Below are positions 11,867 to 24,187 of a stretch of DNA of 64,000 bases, in pieces (positions within the stretch are counted from its first letter, which is position 1; every line of letters begins with the position of its first letter). The notes beneath the pieces were generated by a model. It searched no databases and was not told the origin of the DNA. It was given only the letters and a program-made list of their open reading frames with translations. The position numbers and the translations under genes are program-made. The stretch is from Neoscytalidium dimidiatum (Eukaryota > Ascomycota > Dothideomycetes > Botryosphaeriales > Botryosphaeriaceae): contig CM074702.1 in assembly GCA_037367355.1 (NCBI GenBank), positions 1,426,001 through 1,490,000 on the forward strand. The letters run 5' to 3'.

Positions 11867-12456
11867 CCGTGGATGGGGCGGTTCGAGATAGGTGAAAAGA
11901 GGTTTTAGGGTATCTGCTGTGGCTGCATTTAGTTTTGGGATTCTGCGTTACTCGGTTTGCAAGTAAGCTGTGGGGATGCTCGACAATACATGGGAGTATT
12001 GGCGGAACCCTGAAGAAATCACCTAAACCTCATAATGCATTATATGATCTTACTGTGGAACATGGACAGACATCTGGCCGTCTAGATGTTGGCCGCGGGC
12101 GCCCGGTAAGAGCCAGTGGATAGGTAAATAACTAGGTCCAGTCGCATATAGCACTTGATGTGCTTTTTGCTTGAGATGTAGTTCATGGATGTCTTGGCAT
12201 ATATTGCTTGCGTTGCCCATTCAAAGTCCGCCAGTCAATAACAAGAGGTAAATGTTCAATAGAGTCTGGGCGGTGCCCGAGCCACTGAATTTCTCAGTCG
12301 TATACAACAACAGGTATCTAAAGAATGTGGCTATCATGCGTTGTACCCCATGCAATACAACAGACTGAACGCCGCATCACGCAGTCGAAATTCCCATCCA
12401 AAGTTTCCCCTAACTCCGAAAAAGACTTTTTACTTTTCTGAGACCACTCTCTGCGC
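11867..12456. other. Convergent intergenic region, dehydrogenase / IMP dehydrogenase
   Basis: This 590-bp AT-richer interval holds the 3' UTRs of two converging genes. I see nothing else in it. Confidence 0.5.
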
Positions 12457-13897
12457 TTAAGAGTACAGCTTCTTGTCGAAGCTGTGCAGGCCGTGGACGT
12501 TACCCTCGGCCTGAGCGCTGGCAGTACGGAGCTCGAAACGAACCTTGCCCTCCTGGACGCTCTGGCGGAGCTCAGTCAAGCTCTGAATACCCATGTCTTG
12601 GAGAGAGTGCTGGACACCAGCCTGAAGGTAGGGGAGGAACTTGGTGATGGAACCGCGGTCAAGAACGGAGCCGGACACACCCTGAGCAACCAAAACTCGG
12701 TCGCCCTCAGAGAAGTAGCGAGCAGTGCCTGCGTTGCTGGCCTTGGCATCAGTGCTGCCAGCACCTGCCTTCTTGTCCTCCATAGCATCGATAGAGCCCA
12801 TGCCACGGTAAGCCTTGACAAGCTGACCCTCGCGGCTGACGAAGTACTGGCCAGGAGACTCAGTGGTACCAGCAAGAAGACCACCCATCATGACGGTGGT
12901 GGCACCCATAGCAAGACCCTTGACGATATGGCCCACATTCTGAATACCACCGTCTGCAATGCAAGGAACACCGAAGCGAGCAGCAAAGCGGGTAACGTTG
13001 TAAACGGAAGTAGCCTGGGGGCGACCAACAGCCATGACTTCCTGGGTAATGCAGGCACTGCCGCTGCCCATACCAATGCGGAGGCCGTCAACGCCAGCAG
13101 CAATAAGCGCAGCAGCCTGATCGCGGGTGACAACATTACCACCGATGACGTCGAGACCCGGGTACTTCTCCTTTATGTACTTGATCATCTCGATCTGGTA
13201 CATAGAGTTACCCTGAGAGCTGTCAAGGATAACAATATCGAGACCAGCCTCAACGAGCTTCTGCAGGCGGATCTTGTCCTCAGGTCTTGTGCCGATAGCA
13301 GCAGCGGCAATGAGCTGCTTCGAGTCGGGGAGCTTGGAGGCGAGCGGGAAATTTTGGTTCTTCATCAAGTCGGAGCGGGACACAAGTGCAACCAAGTTAC
13401 CATTCTCATCGACAATGGGCAACTTGCCCTTCCTGGAGCTGCGAAGCAGCTCGTTGGCCTCCTCAAGCGAGATGCCGATCTTAGCAGTGACGAGGTCGGT
13501 GGACATAACGTCGGTGACAAGGAGATCGAGGTTCCTTTCGAACTGGATATCACGAGGGGTGATGATACCAATGAGCTTGGAGCGAAGGGTACCAGCCTCT
13601 GCAGAGAAAGTCAGTGTCATGGGCACACTTGAGAGTCTCATGAAATACGCAGTGTAGACTTGTTCAGAAAACATGTTTCTCCCCACACGACGGAATCGTG
13701 CTGCGGTTGAACGAAAGTTATATTATTTATGGTTTGGACATCACGAAAAGTTGTGCTCTTGTAACAATAAAGAAGACAGCGAAACGTACCAGTGACGGGG
13801 AACCCTCCGAAACCGCACTTCTCCCTGAGAGCTTTGGCCTCGCCGACAGTCATCTTGGGAGAGATGACAACGGGATCGAGGATGAAGCCGTTCTCGT

Positions 13898-13928
<31 letters not shown>

Positions 13929-14331
13929 GTCGTCCATGGAGCAGTTGTGGTGGATGACACCGAGACCGCCCAGCAGAGCCATGTGGATGGCCATATTGTG
14001 CTCAGTGACAGTATCCATGGGGGAGGAAAGGAAAGGAGTCTTGAGAGTGATGCGCTTGGTGACAGGAGTCTCGAGATTAACCTCGGACGCGGGGAAGCCT
14101 TGGAAATCTAAAGTTAGTGGTGACCCCAATGTGCTGCTCGCAGGCCTTGCGCGTACCGATGTAGCCGGGGAGGACTAGAAAGTCGTTGTAAGTGAGACCG
14201 CCATTCCTCTTGGAATCAATGAGGGTGTGGATATCGATTCCATCGTACTCGGCGTAGTCGTTCTTGAGGACATCCAGAGCGGTTGTGTGGTCGAGCACCT
14301 CGGAAGGCGCAGTACCGTTGACGGCGGGCAT
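12457..14331 (-). CDS. Inosine-5'-monophosphate dehydrogenase
   Basis: Catalyses NAD-dependent oxidation of IMP to XMP, the committed step of guanine nucleotide synthesis, in the cytosol. Exons are 14157-14331, 13790-14107 and 12457-13598, giving 544 residues. Intron 2 is long for the locus (191 nt). The TIM barrel starts with [15 protein letters not shown] and [12 protein letters not shown] and continues with [11 protein letters not shown] and [14 protein letters not shown] pair ([15 protein letters not shown] and [15 protein letters not shown] regions) is inserted at about 115-245. The catalytic loop reads [10 protein letters not shown], with the nucleophilic Cys at about residue 347. The flap and active-site region [17 protein letters not shown] follows. 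The [10 protein letters not shown] form is the ordinary fungal one, so no drug-resistance copy is indicated. It is divergent from the IQGAP gene across about 1 kb. Confidence 0.95.
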
Positions 14332-15395
14332 TTTCAGAGAAAGAAGGTTAAGAGAGATGGAGGGAGTAGAATATGGGTATCAGATAGAAAGAGAAACGGA
14401 CGACAGCTTGCGCAAGAAGCGTAGCAATACTCAAGGTCAGGCTGTCGCCGGGGAGTTTTCCCAAGAAGAAAACTTTTGGGAGGAGCGCGACGCGCGAGAA
14501 ATTTGAGAGCGGCGAGAACCCGGAGGCTCGGCGCCATCGTCCCGCACACGCTATCGATAACACGTGCGCACAGACGGCGGCGCCGAAACGTGCAGCAGGG
14601 GGTGCTTCTCGCTCCCCTACAATAACTGTTTTCTTTTACCTCATGGACAGCCATCAATACGCGAGGAGAACGCATGTAGCACTCCGGAGAACGCAGTGCC
14701 TCAAGGGGGGAGCCGATGCCAGGAGAGACCCCGCTGGCTGGGAGACTGGTGCACGCTAACAGGGACGCGCGCACGCGTATCCGTCATACCGTGTTTGCTT
14801 TCACCGCTCACCGCGACAAGCTCGGTCGATCCCCCAGCGCGAGCAGCAGGCAGCGTCCTGTGCGTGCGATGACAGCGTGCGCCCCTCAGATGCAGCAATG
14901 CAACATCTGCATCCACAGTAGCGGGCACTGCAGGCTGCAAGCCCAACCGGCAGGAGTTCGCACAGCGGCGCGGAAACAGCGGGGTTAAGGGTAGGGTGTT
15001 CGTCGCACACAGAGTGAGGCGCTAGCCAGGATGGATGGGCTCGACGGGGTGGCTGGTTGCCCGCTTGACCATGCGCGCACGGACCACACGTAAACAGTCC
15101 AGTGGCCTGCCAAACAACTTGCTTCATCGCTGCTGCTTCTTTTCGTCTTTCTCCCAGCTCCCACCTCACGATACCCTCCACCTCTAGAGGTGCCACTCGC
15201 AGCCCGAAGCCCCTCTTGCTCCGCTGCCTTCTGCTGTGGGCTCCTCGAATTTGAGGCTGCCACGCTGCCGCCTGTCCTACCGCCATTCACGCCGCCGTCT
15301 CCGTCACCTCTTCCCTTCTTCGCGGCCGCTTTCGAGGCCACCACTCGTGCGACGAGCACCTGTGATGATCACGACTCACGACTGATACGATCGCC
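14332..15395. promoter_or_regulatory. Divergent promoter region, IMP dehydrogenase / IQGAP
   Basis: A 1064-bp interval upstream of two genes read outward. It contains purine-rich sequence next to the IMP dehydrogenase start and CT-rich sequence before the IQGAP start (15120-15390), as in fungal leaders. A CACGTG hexamer lies within ATAACACGTGCG at about 14559-14570. No gene is supported. Confidence 0.45.
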
Positions 15396-18300
15396 ATGTC
15401 CTACTCCTACTCTCCGTCGCGCCCGCGTTCCACGCTATCGCATCAAGCTTCCTCTCCCAGCCCTCTGCGCCAAGCGTCCACCGCCTCGAACGGCTCCTCT
15501 GGCTACTCTTCCAACGATGCGCCGAGCCGGACGAGTACTGTTTCCTCTAACGGCAACGGCGTGACCGATTTCCGCAGCGTCCTCAAGAGTCACAGGCGAG
15601 GTCTCAGTGAAAACACGATCGCTCCGTCTAGCGATGATCCGTTCGGGCACAATGCCGCAGGGACCTACCTGTCTATGCGCTCAAAGCTACGACCACTGCC
15701 ACAGGCTCCTGTAAGCCCTCCATCTTCGCCGGAGAAGACACATCCGCCGACCCATTCTCGGTCCAAGAGCTATGCACCGACCAGCTCCTCTCCTCCTGCT
15801 TTGGACACGACACCTCCCCGCAAGCAAGCTCGGTCGCCCGGCTTCTTGCCGCCAAGTTCACCGCCTCCACAAGACACCACTCCACCATGTCTGCATACCA
15901 GGTCACAAAGCCTGGATCCTTTTAATGCCCCTCAACTTCATGGTTCAGGCTCCCCTACCAATGGCCCGGATGGGTCTGTCTCCCCAACGAAACAATACTC
16001 ACTAGCATTGTCAAGAGCAGACTCAGTGCGGGCACCTGCCAGGGAACGTCCGAAATCCGTTCATTTCGCGCCTCAATTGGAGGAGCCCGATCTCAAGGGC
16101 CTGGAGAAATCATCCACGGCGCAATTGAGAACCCTATCAAAATTCGGGGTTAATCCCGATGACGAATTCACCATCAAATCGCCAGAGGAGGAGGTGGTTG
16201 GTATGCACGGGCGCCGTAGGCTGCAAAGGGGCATGTCGACACGCGGCAAAAAAGTGCAATCTGGTTGGGCCACAAGAACATGGATGGACCAGCAGAGGCA
16301 ATTCTTGCAGGCTTATGAGTATCTGTGCCACATTGGTGAAGCCAAAGAGTGGATTGAGGACATTATCGAAAAGCCCATCCCGCCCATCGTTCAGCTTGAG
16401 GAAGCTCTGCGGGACGGCGTCACATTGGCAGAGATCGTTCAGGCCTTAAATCCCGACAGACCACTGAGGATCTTCCGGCATCCAAAATTACAGTTCCGAC
16501 ACTCGGATAATATCGCCCTATTTTTCAGATTCTTGCAGGATGTGGAATTGCCCGAGTTGTTCCGCTTTGAACTCGTCGATCTGTATGAGAAGAAGAATAT
16601 CCCAAAGGTCATCTACTGTATCCATGCCCTGTCCTGGCTCCTGTACCGTAAGGGCATCGTCGACTTCCGCATCGGCAACCTGGTTGGACAACTAGAGTTT
16701 GCGCATCATGAGCTGGAGGAGATGCAAAAGGGTCTCGACAAATCCGGTGTCAGCATGCCCAACTTCTCTGGCATGAGTGCCAACTTCGGCGAGCCAGAGC
16801 CCGAACCAGAGCCAGAAGAAACCGAGGAAGAGCGCATCCAGAGGGAACTCGCCGAGAACGAGGCCACCGTTGTTGATCTGCAGGCCCAGATCAGAGGTGC
16901 CATGGAACGTATCCGACTTGGAGACATCATGCAGGCTCTCTGGGATAATGAAGACTGGCTGGTCGACCTCCAATCTCGGATCAGGGGGGACTTCTCTCGG
17001 CAGATTGCCGAGTACAAGATGGACATGCGGAGGTTCGCCGTTAACCTGCAAAGCGCAAGCCGAGGCTTTGTTGTAAGGTCGAAACAGCGAAGCAAGGAAC
17101 AGTACTGGCGACATAAGCAAAAGGAGGTAGTAACCCTGCAAAGTCTTGTACGTGCACGCAAGGCTCGGACAGAGGTTCAGCACATCAAGACCAAGGCTCA
17201 AAGGCACGAAGCTGGGATCAGGATGTTCCAAGCAGCTATTCGAGGAGCACTGAAGCGTCGCGATGTTGGAGACCAGTATGAGGCAACTCAAGAAGCAACT
17301 CCCGAAGTAAAGATGCTACAAGCCGCCATCCGAGGAGCGCTCATGCGTAAACGCATCGATGACCAGCTTGCCGATGCTCAGGACGCAGAATTTGGAATCC
17401 ACGCTTTCCAGTCCGCCGTTCGTGGCGCTCTCCTCCGAAAGAAAGTCGATGACCAATGGACGGCAACCCAGGAAGCTGGCAACAAGATTGAGATGCTCCA
17501 AGCCCTTGTGCGCGGCATGATGATTCGCAAGGCTCAGCGCGCAGAGAAGAACCACCTCCGTCAGCACGAGGCCCGTTTCACCATGCTTCAGGGAGCTATT
17601 CGCGGGGCGACAGCCAGGGCCCATACTTCGCAGTTGGTGGATGACTTGTCAAGTAAGCAAGCTTCCTGGATCGGGTTACAGTCTGCTGCTCGTGGGAGAG
17701 CTGTAAGAAGATCACTGCAAGAACTGCATGGGAAACTCAATGCATGCCACTCCGAGATCATTGAACTTCAGTCTGCTGCTCGCGGGGCTAAGGCAAGAGC
17801 TGAGATTGCAGACACGCTGACTGCGTTGGCAGAGCAAGAAGCAACTGTCTTGGAGTTACAATCAACAATCAGGGGTTGTCTGCTCCGTAAGAAGTACAAT
17901 GAAGACCTCGAGGCCCTTCAGAAGGCAACCCCGAGCATTACCGAATTTCAATCCGCGGTGCGTGGATTTGCCACTCGGAGGGAGACATATGACATCCTCT
18001 GCGCTCTTGGAGATAGCGAGGAACAGATTGTCGATCTGCAAAGCGTTGCTCGAGCTATGCTTTCTCGGGCGAAGATTGGCAGTTTGCTGATGCGTCTTGA
18101 ACCGGAAGAGGAAGCCATCTGTGAACTCCAGTCTCTCGCACGCGGCAAGCTTATCCGAACCAAATTCGCGGAAAAGCAGAAATACTACAGAGAGAACATG
18201 GAGAGAGTTATCAAGATTCAGAGTTTTGTCCGTGGCCGCCAACAGGGAGAAGCCTACAAGAGCCTCACCAGCGGGAAGAACCCACCTGTCAGCACCGTCA

Positions 18301-20812
18301 AAAACTTCGTCCATCTGCTAAACGACAGTGACATTGACTTTGATGAAGAGATTGGTAAGCACAATAACTCATGCAATGTTGATGCAGTGCACTGACCCTG
18401 TTTAGAATTTGAACGCCTGCGGAAGACCGTGGTCCAGCACATCCGCCAGAATGAGATGGCTGAGCAGTACATCGATCAGCTCGATATCAAGATTGCCCTC
18501 TTGGTGAAGAACAAGATCACGCTCGATGAGGTCGTCAAGCACCAAAGGCACTTCGGCGGTCATGTCGGAAATCTCCTTACTAACAAAGAGCTGGCATCTA
18601 AGGATCCTTTCGATCTCAGAGCATTGAACAAGAACTCAAGGAAGAAGCTGGAACATTACCAGGAACTGTTCTTCATCTTGCAGACTCAGCCTCAGTACCT
18701 TTCTCGTCTGTTCAAGAAGTTGCGTGACCAAGGTATTGCCGAGAAAGAGAGCAAGCGCATCGAGCTCCTCATTATGGGCCTCTTCGGATTCGCCCAGAAG
18801 AGGAGGGAGGAGTATTACCTCCTCAAGCTGATTGCTCGGTCGATCAAGGAAGAGGTTGACATCTGTGGCTCTGTCCAAGACTATCTTCGTGGTAATTGCT
18901 TCTGGACCAAGGTCCTAGCTAACTACGTGCGGACTCCTCGCGATCGGAAGTTCCTTAGAGATCTGCTTGGACCGCTTATCAAGGAGTACATCATGGAGAA
19001 CGAAGCACTGGATCTGGAGAGTGACCCTCTGCAGATTTACCGCTCAGCCATAAACAACGAGGAACTCAGAACAGGCCAGCGTAGCCGCAGAATGCCTGAT
19101 GTGCCTCGCGAAGAAGCCATTCGTGACCCTGAAACAAGGGAAACCTTTATTCGCCATCTGCAGGATTTGCGCGACATCGCCGATGGCTTCTTTGCCAGTA
19201 TGGAGGATCTTCTCCACAAGATGCCGTACGGCATGCGCTTCGTTGCCCAGCAGCAATTCGAGGCACTTTGTGCGAAGTTCCGTCACGAAGACCAGCAATA
19301 CATCCTCCAGATTGTCGGCCATTGGTTGTGGAAAGCCTACCTGCAGCCAGCACTCATTCAACCCGAAACCTGGGGAGTGATTGACCGTGGACTTTCACCC
19401 TTGCAGAAACGAAATCTCGGTGAGGTGTCGAAGGTCGTCGGCCAGGTTGCAGCTGGAAGGCAATTCGGTGGTGATAATGTTTACCTTCAACCGCTGAACA
19501 GCTACATTACCGAAGCAATCGGCCGACTTGGGGAGATCTGGGCAAACCTCATCACCATCCGCCCTGCGGAGACTCAGTTCGATATTGATGAGTTTAATGA
19601 TCTTTACAATACCCAGAAGCCCACACTTTACATCAAATTGTCGGACATTTTTGCCATCCATCAGCTTGTTGCCTCGGATCTCCCATCCATCTGCATCTCA
19701 CAGGACGACATTCCTCTGCGAGAGCTCCTGCGGGAGTTGGGAAGTGCCAAGGGTAACGAGCACGAAATGTCCAGCGTCAACGCGACTGAAATTAGTCTTA
19801 CACTAAACCCGAAATTCCACGAAGTTGAAGGTAAGGAGCTTTATATGCCACTCAATACGAATGTGCTGACCTTTTGAAAGATGCCGATGCGCCTATCAAG
19901 GCCCTGTACATGGAGACAAAACGTTGTGTTCTATACATTATCCGGATCCAGACCGGCTCGGACTTATTACACATCATGGTCAAGCCAATTACAGATGAAG
20001 ATGAGGATCGCTGGGCCGCCCTCATTCAGGAGGAGCTGGCCCCTCACAATGCTAGGAAGCGCTCGGCGTACACCGACACTGCATCTCCGCTCATCGACAT
20101 CGCTTCTTTGACTTACACGGAGCTCAAGCGCACTGCCCTAGAGAACATTTTGACCCTTGAGCAAGCCGGCCGTATTAGTCGCAACAACAAGTACCAAGAT
20201 TTGCTTAACGATATTGCCATCGACATCCGTACTAAGCACCGCCGTCGCATCCAGCGCAGCCGCGAAATGGAAAACGTCAGAGCCACGCTTGCAGCCCTCG
20301 ATTCCAAATCTGAATGGCTTGATAGTCAGCTCAAGTCGTACAATGATTATATTGAGCAGGCGATGATTACGCTGCAGAGCAAAAAGGGGAAGAAGAGATT
20401 CCTTCTACCTTTTACTAAGCAGTACAACCATGAGCGTGAGTTGCAAAAACGAGGCCAGGTGCCCAAATTCGGTTCGTTCAAGTACTCAGCGCGCGCCCTG
20501 GGCGAGAAGGGTGTCTTGGTCGAATGGCGAGGCTACACCGACAGAGACCGGGGCTGGGAAAAGACCAACATTACCATCTCTAGCGATGAGGTCGGCATAT
20601 TCCACATTGAAGGTTCGGTCGGCAGCATGATCATCCCGGGAGCAAGCGCCATGGTCCCGCTTGATGATCTCCTGCAGGCGCAATTTGAGAACAAGCAGTT
20701 CATCAACCTGTTCGGTGGCGAAGATGGTGGAGCTCAAGGCACGCTCAAGCTTAATGTTAATCTGCTCTTGCACCTGGTGTTCAAGAAGTTCTACAGAGAT
20801 GGAGGGTCTTGA
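15396..20812 (+). CDS. IQGAP-family RasGAP scaffold protein
   Basis: Cytoskeletal scaffold of the IQGAP group (Rng2 / Iqg1 type), acting at the contractile actin ring, septum and hyphal tip. Exons are 15396-18354, 18406-19830 and 19881-20812, giving 1771 residues with 50-51 nt introns. Domains in order: a Ser/Pro-rich disordered N-terminus (1-285); a calponin-homology actin-binding domain (about 290-432, with RTWMDQQRQF, LRDGVTLAEIVQALNPD and HSDNIALFFRFL); then about 16 degenerate IQ repeats (about 485-955, each an LQSxxRGxxxR unit) for calmodulin or light-chain binding. These are followed by a RasGAP-like domain (about 1100-1450) and a RasGAP C-terminal domain (about 1550-1720). IQGAP GAP domains generally bind Cdc42/Rac-type GTPases without stimulating hydrolysis. 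The start is the first in-frame ATG after stops. Confidence 0.93.
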
Positions 20813-21711
20813 TTTCGTCTGATGGGATCTCGATCTTCTGACGCATTCTCTTTTTTTTTTTTTCTTTTCTTACGACCGGTTGCTACGGCTTACGACGATG
20901 GAGGAAAATGGGGCGTCATTTGGGATACGAATCTCCTTGTCTGACGCCACCGCGATGGATGAATACCCCAACAAACATTATCCCTCCCACACATACCTTT
21001 CTGTCTATCAGTTTTCTGCTTCGGTATCTGTCTGGAGGCTCGCTTGATTGCTTACTGCTTTGGAAATTCTGCATAGCAGGGGCTATTAGGAGCTTAACGG
21101 AGTTACTCAACGTTTCATTCAATGGCCTTTTCTGGTGGGGGCATAGATTGTATTTACACGCACAGTTGCATGACTTAATGGCAATATGTTCTCTTGACAC
21201 GAAGCTCGGTCGCGAAGTCTAAGATCTGCTAGGGGGAATAGCTTCGCTAACTCTCAATATGATTGTCACCGATGAATACGCTCAGCAAGATTCACTGATG
21301 CCACAGCGCTCTGAAAGAGCTTACATTTACCCGGAAACGAAGCCGGGCCCTCCGAAAAACCTTGCGCGGAGGTTACCTCCAACTTAGCTCAAGTCTGGAG
21401 GATCGTATTGGTTTAGAAAACCTAGGTCAGTGTCAGCGTCGATTCTCTGAAAGACGATGACTAGACTTCATGATGGAGGCAGATGGGATGGAAAGTTGTG
21501 GGAGCGTCCAATCATGACTATGGAGATTCGATGAGATTCGGCGGGCTGGAGTTAAGAGCAAGTCCGACGCACCGTGCGCATCATGCACGTGACATTTTCC
21601 CCGACGTCACTTTGAAGCTTGACCTTCCGCGCCTCTTTCGATCGCCTCCACCTCTTCCCTCACAGAACAACTTGCAAATCCTTGACCGCCAGCCCGAACG
21701 CATCGCCCAAT
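20813..21711. other. Intergenic region between IQGAP and GHITM-like gene
   Basis: The left part has a T-run (20850-20872) and is presumably the IQGAP 3' UTR. The right part, with TGCACGTGACATTTTCCCCGACG around 21580-21605, is the promoter of the next gene and contains a CACGTG-like core (gcacgtgac). No gene is seen. Confidence 0.45.
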
Positions 21712-22854
21712 ATGGCGTTCATGCTTCGGCGACCCTTCGCCATCACCTCTGCTTTGAAGCAGGCTCCCAAGGCCTCCTCCACCACCATCCGCGCTTTCCA
21801 CAACACGCCTCTCAAGTCGGCGCCTCAGAGCTTCTTCACCTCGAGAACGGCAGCGCCCTCCCTTAGCCAGTCGCACAATGTCTTCCGCAACGCTTTCCGC
21901 GCTACCTTCCGCCGCAACTATTCGCAACAGACCGCTACAACCGCGAGCCCTGAGTTTAGGCAGCGCCTGCTCTACGGCGCCGGTATCTTCGGAGGAACTC
22001 TTCTGGCCATCAATCTGTGAGTATCTGTCATCAGCGCGTTGGGAAAAGGAATCCATGTAGCTGAATTATATCGCAGGATCTTCAACCGTGAAACCCGCGA
22101 GGATGGTGGCATGCCGCCTCACGAACGCAGCTATCTGAACGACACTTTCTTGCACACTGGTCTCGGTGTTGGTATCATCGGCGTTGCTGCACGCGCTTTG
22201 CACGGGAATGGGTGGAGCTACAGGCTCATGACTGCGAACCCTTGGCTCATTTTCGGACTTGGTCTTGCTGGGTCAATTGGTGCGATGTGGGGCACCAGGG
22301 CTACGGCGCCTGAGAAGTGTGTTCACCATTTTCCACTCAATACGGTCCTTCTTCGCTAACTTAGCTACAGCTACGTTCAGAAGTACGCCTTTTGGACTGC
22401 CTTCAACCTGACTCAGGCGGCCCTTCTCTCCCCACTTTTCTTCCTTCAGCCCGCGCTCCTCGCTCGCGCCGGTCTCTACACCGTCGGCATGATGGGCTCT
22501 ATCTCTTTCGTCGGCGCCACGGCCAAGCAGGAGAAATACCTCTATCTTGGCGGTCCCCTCCTTGCTGGTGTCGCCATCGTCGCGCTTTCTGGCCTCGCTC
22601 CGTTGGTCTTGCCCGTTACCGCCACCCGCACCCTCATGTGGACGGAGAACATTTGGCTCTACGGCGGTCTCGCCGTATTCGGCGGCTTCACTCTGTACGA
22701 TGTCCAGAAGGTTCTACACCACGCTCGCCTTGCCGAGCGCGGCTTGATCAAGCGTGATCCTGTCAATGAGGCTATCAGTCTCGAGCTCGATTTCATTAAC
22801 ATCTTCATCCGCCTCGTTCAGATCCTGGGCATGCAGCAGAACAGGAGGAAGTAG
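21712..22854 (+). CDS. Mitochondrial Bax-inhibitor-1/GHITM-family membrane protein
   Basis: Predicted multi-pass inner mitochondrial membrane protein of the BI-1 / TMBIM family, closest to animal GHITM (TMBIM5), implicated there in cristae structure and ion handling. Exons are 21712-22016, 22077-22316 and 22371-22854 (342 residues). The first 70 residues are basic and Ser/Thr-rich (MAFMLRRPFAITSALKQAPK..., FRATFRRNYSQQ), a clear presequence. About seven hydrophobic segments follow, including LLYGAGIFGGTLLAINL, TGLGVGIIGVAARAL, PWLIFGLGLAGSIGAMW and LLAGVAIVALSGLAPLVLP. The family C-terminal signature is visible: GGFTLYDVQKVLHHA followed by DPVNEAISLELDFINIFIRLVQILG. Function in fungi is not well established. 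Confidence 0.9.
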
Positions 22855-24187
22855 ATGGGAGGTTGAGAATCTCAAAGATGGATTGGACGTTTAAGCGTTC
22901 CTGTGGGAAAGGGGAAATATGATGTTTTATCATTGGGAGGGCGTTTCTTGAGCGTTTCTTGGGTTGCATTCCTTTTTTTTTTTTTTTCAATCCCCGCTCT
23001 TGCGCAATTAGCCATCAGCAAATTCTCAATCTTGGAGGGCGGAATGGGTAATCTAAACAGGTAAAGATGAAAAAGGAAAACTAGGAGACTTCATACGACT
23101 CGGTAATCTCCGAGAGTCGACAGGATTTTATGATATTGTGTGTACTATTGTGATTTTAAATCCCATTGAATCGAGTCTACTCAATGATTCGCAAAAAGAA
23201 TTCTACCTCTGAGCCGCATTCTGAGGATGTCAATTTGAAGTTTGACGGTAATCCTATATATCATGAGCATTAGAATTGATCATCAGGGCGCAAAAATCTA
23301 GCAACATAGGTGACGTTCATGTGCAGGCAGCCTTACTGATTCAACTCCAGATGCAGCCTTTTCGCAGTAGTCGCGGTAGTCGCATCAGATCTAGTTTGTT
23401 CTTTGCCGCCGCCTTTCGTGCTTGTTTGCAGCGTTTCTGCCGTTGATCCACGGATGCCGATCAGCTGGGTACGGCGTGAAATGCAACTTTCGGGACCTGG
23501 CGCACGACCCCGTGCCATCGGAGCACGATTTTAAGCATATCTTGCCATCCCACCGGAAATCCCGTAAAATCCTTGGCTACCCTGAACAACGCACGCTTCG
23601 AGTTTTGATTCCCCCTCGTATTTGAGATCCTGCGCGCAACAACGCTTGCCGATCACTACCGCGGGGACTGCGCACGCGCGAGCACACACTTATCTCGGGA
23701 TGCGAGGTCAATTTCCCGCGGCAGGATCGCTGTCGCGCCGGTGTCTCGGGACGCGGGGACGGCCGAAACGATCGGTCGTGCTTAGTGCGTAGATGGTACT
23801 GGACGTCAACAAGCTGTTGCTGGGCCAGTCTCCGCCTTCGCGTTGGCGCGCGGCCGGGGGAAGATACGGCGGCGAGCTACGCGCTTGTTCATTCGTGAGG
23901 ATGCTGCAACACGATAGCATGTACGGGCAGCTGAAGTAGCCGCCCGGACGCAGATGTGCAAGCGGTACGCCTGGACGACTGCTCCAATCGCGTATGCGAA
24001 GGGAACGTTGAGGAGACCTTTCCTGACTTCACGTGGCACACTCCAGTCTTGCATCTGTGATATCATCCATTGATGTCTACTCGCTGTCTGGGAACAAAGT
24101 ATACGTAGATCGCTAAATATGCACACACAAGAAACGAAACCGATCCCGCTTTCCAAGCTCACCCTAGTCCGTGTCCGCAATCGCGCT
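22855..24187. other. Convergent intergenic region GHITM-like / tyrosinase
   Basis: This 1.3-kb stretch has a T-run at 22972-22987 just after the GHITM-like gene, then AT-rich sequence and, from about 23590, a GC-rich part. Small open frames show no family resemblance. Nothing further is supported. Confidence 0.45.

Noticed and set aside
12484..13632. 382-codon plus-strand frame antisense to IMP dehydrogenase
   Set aside because: It is the antisense shadow of a strongly conserved enzyme whose own frame explains the sequence.
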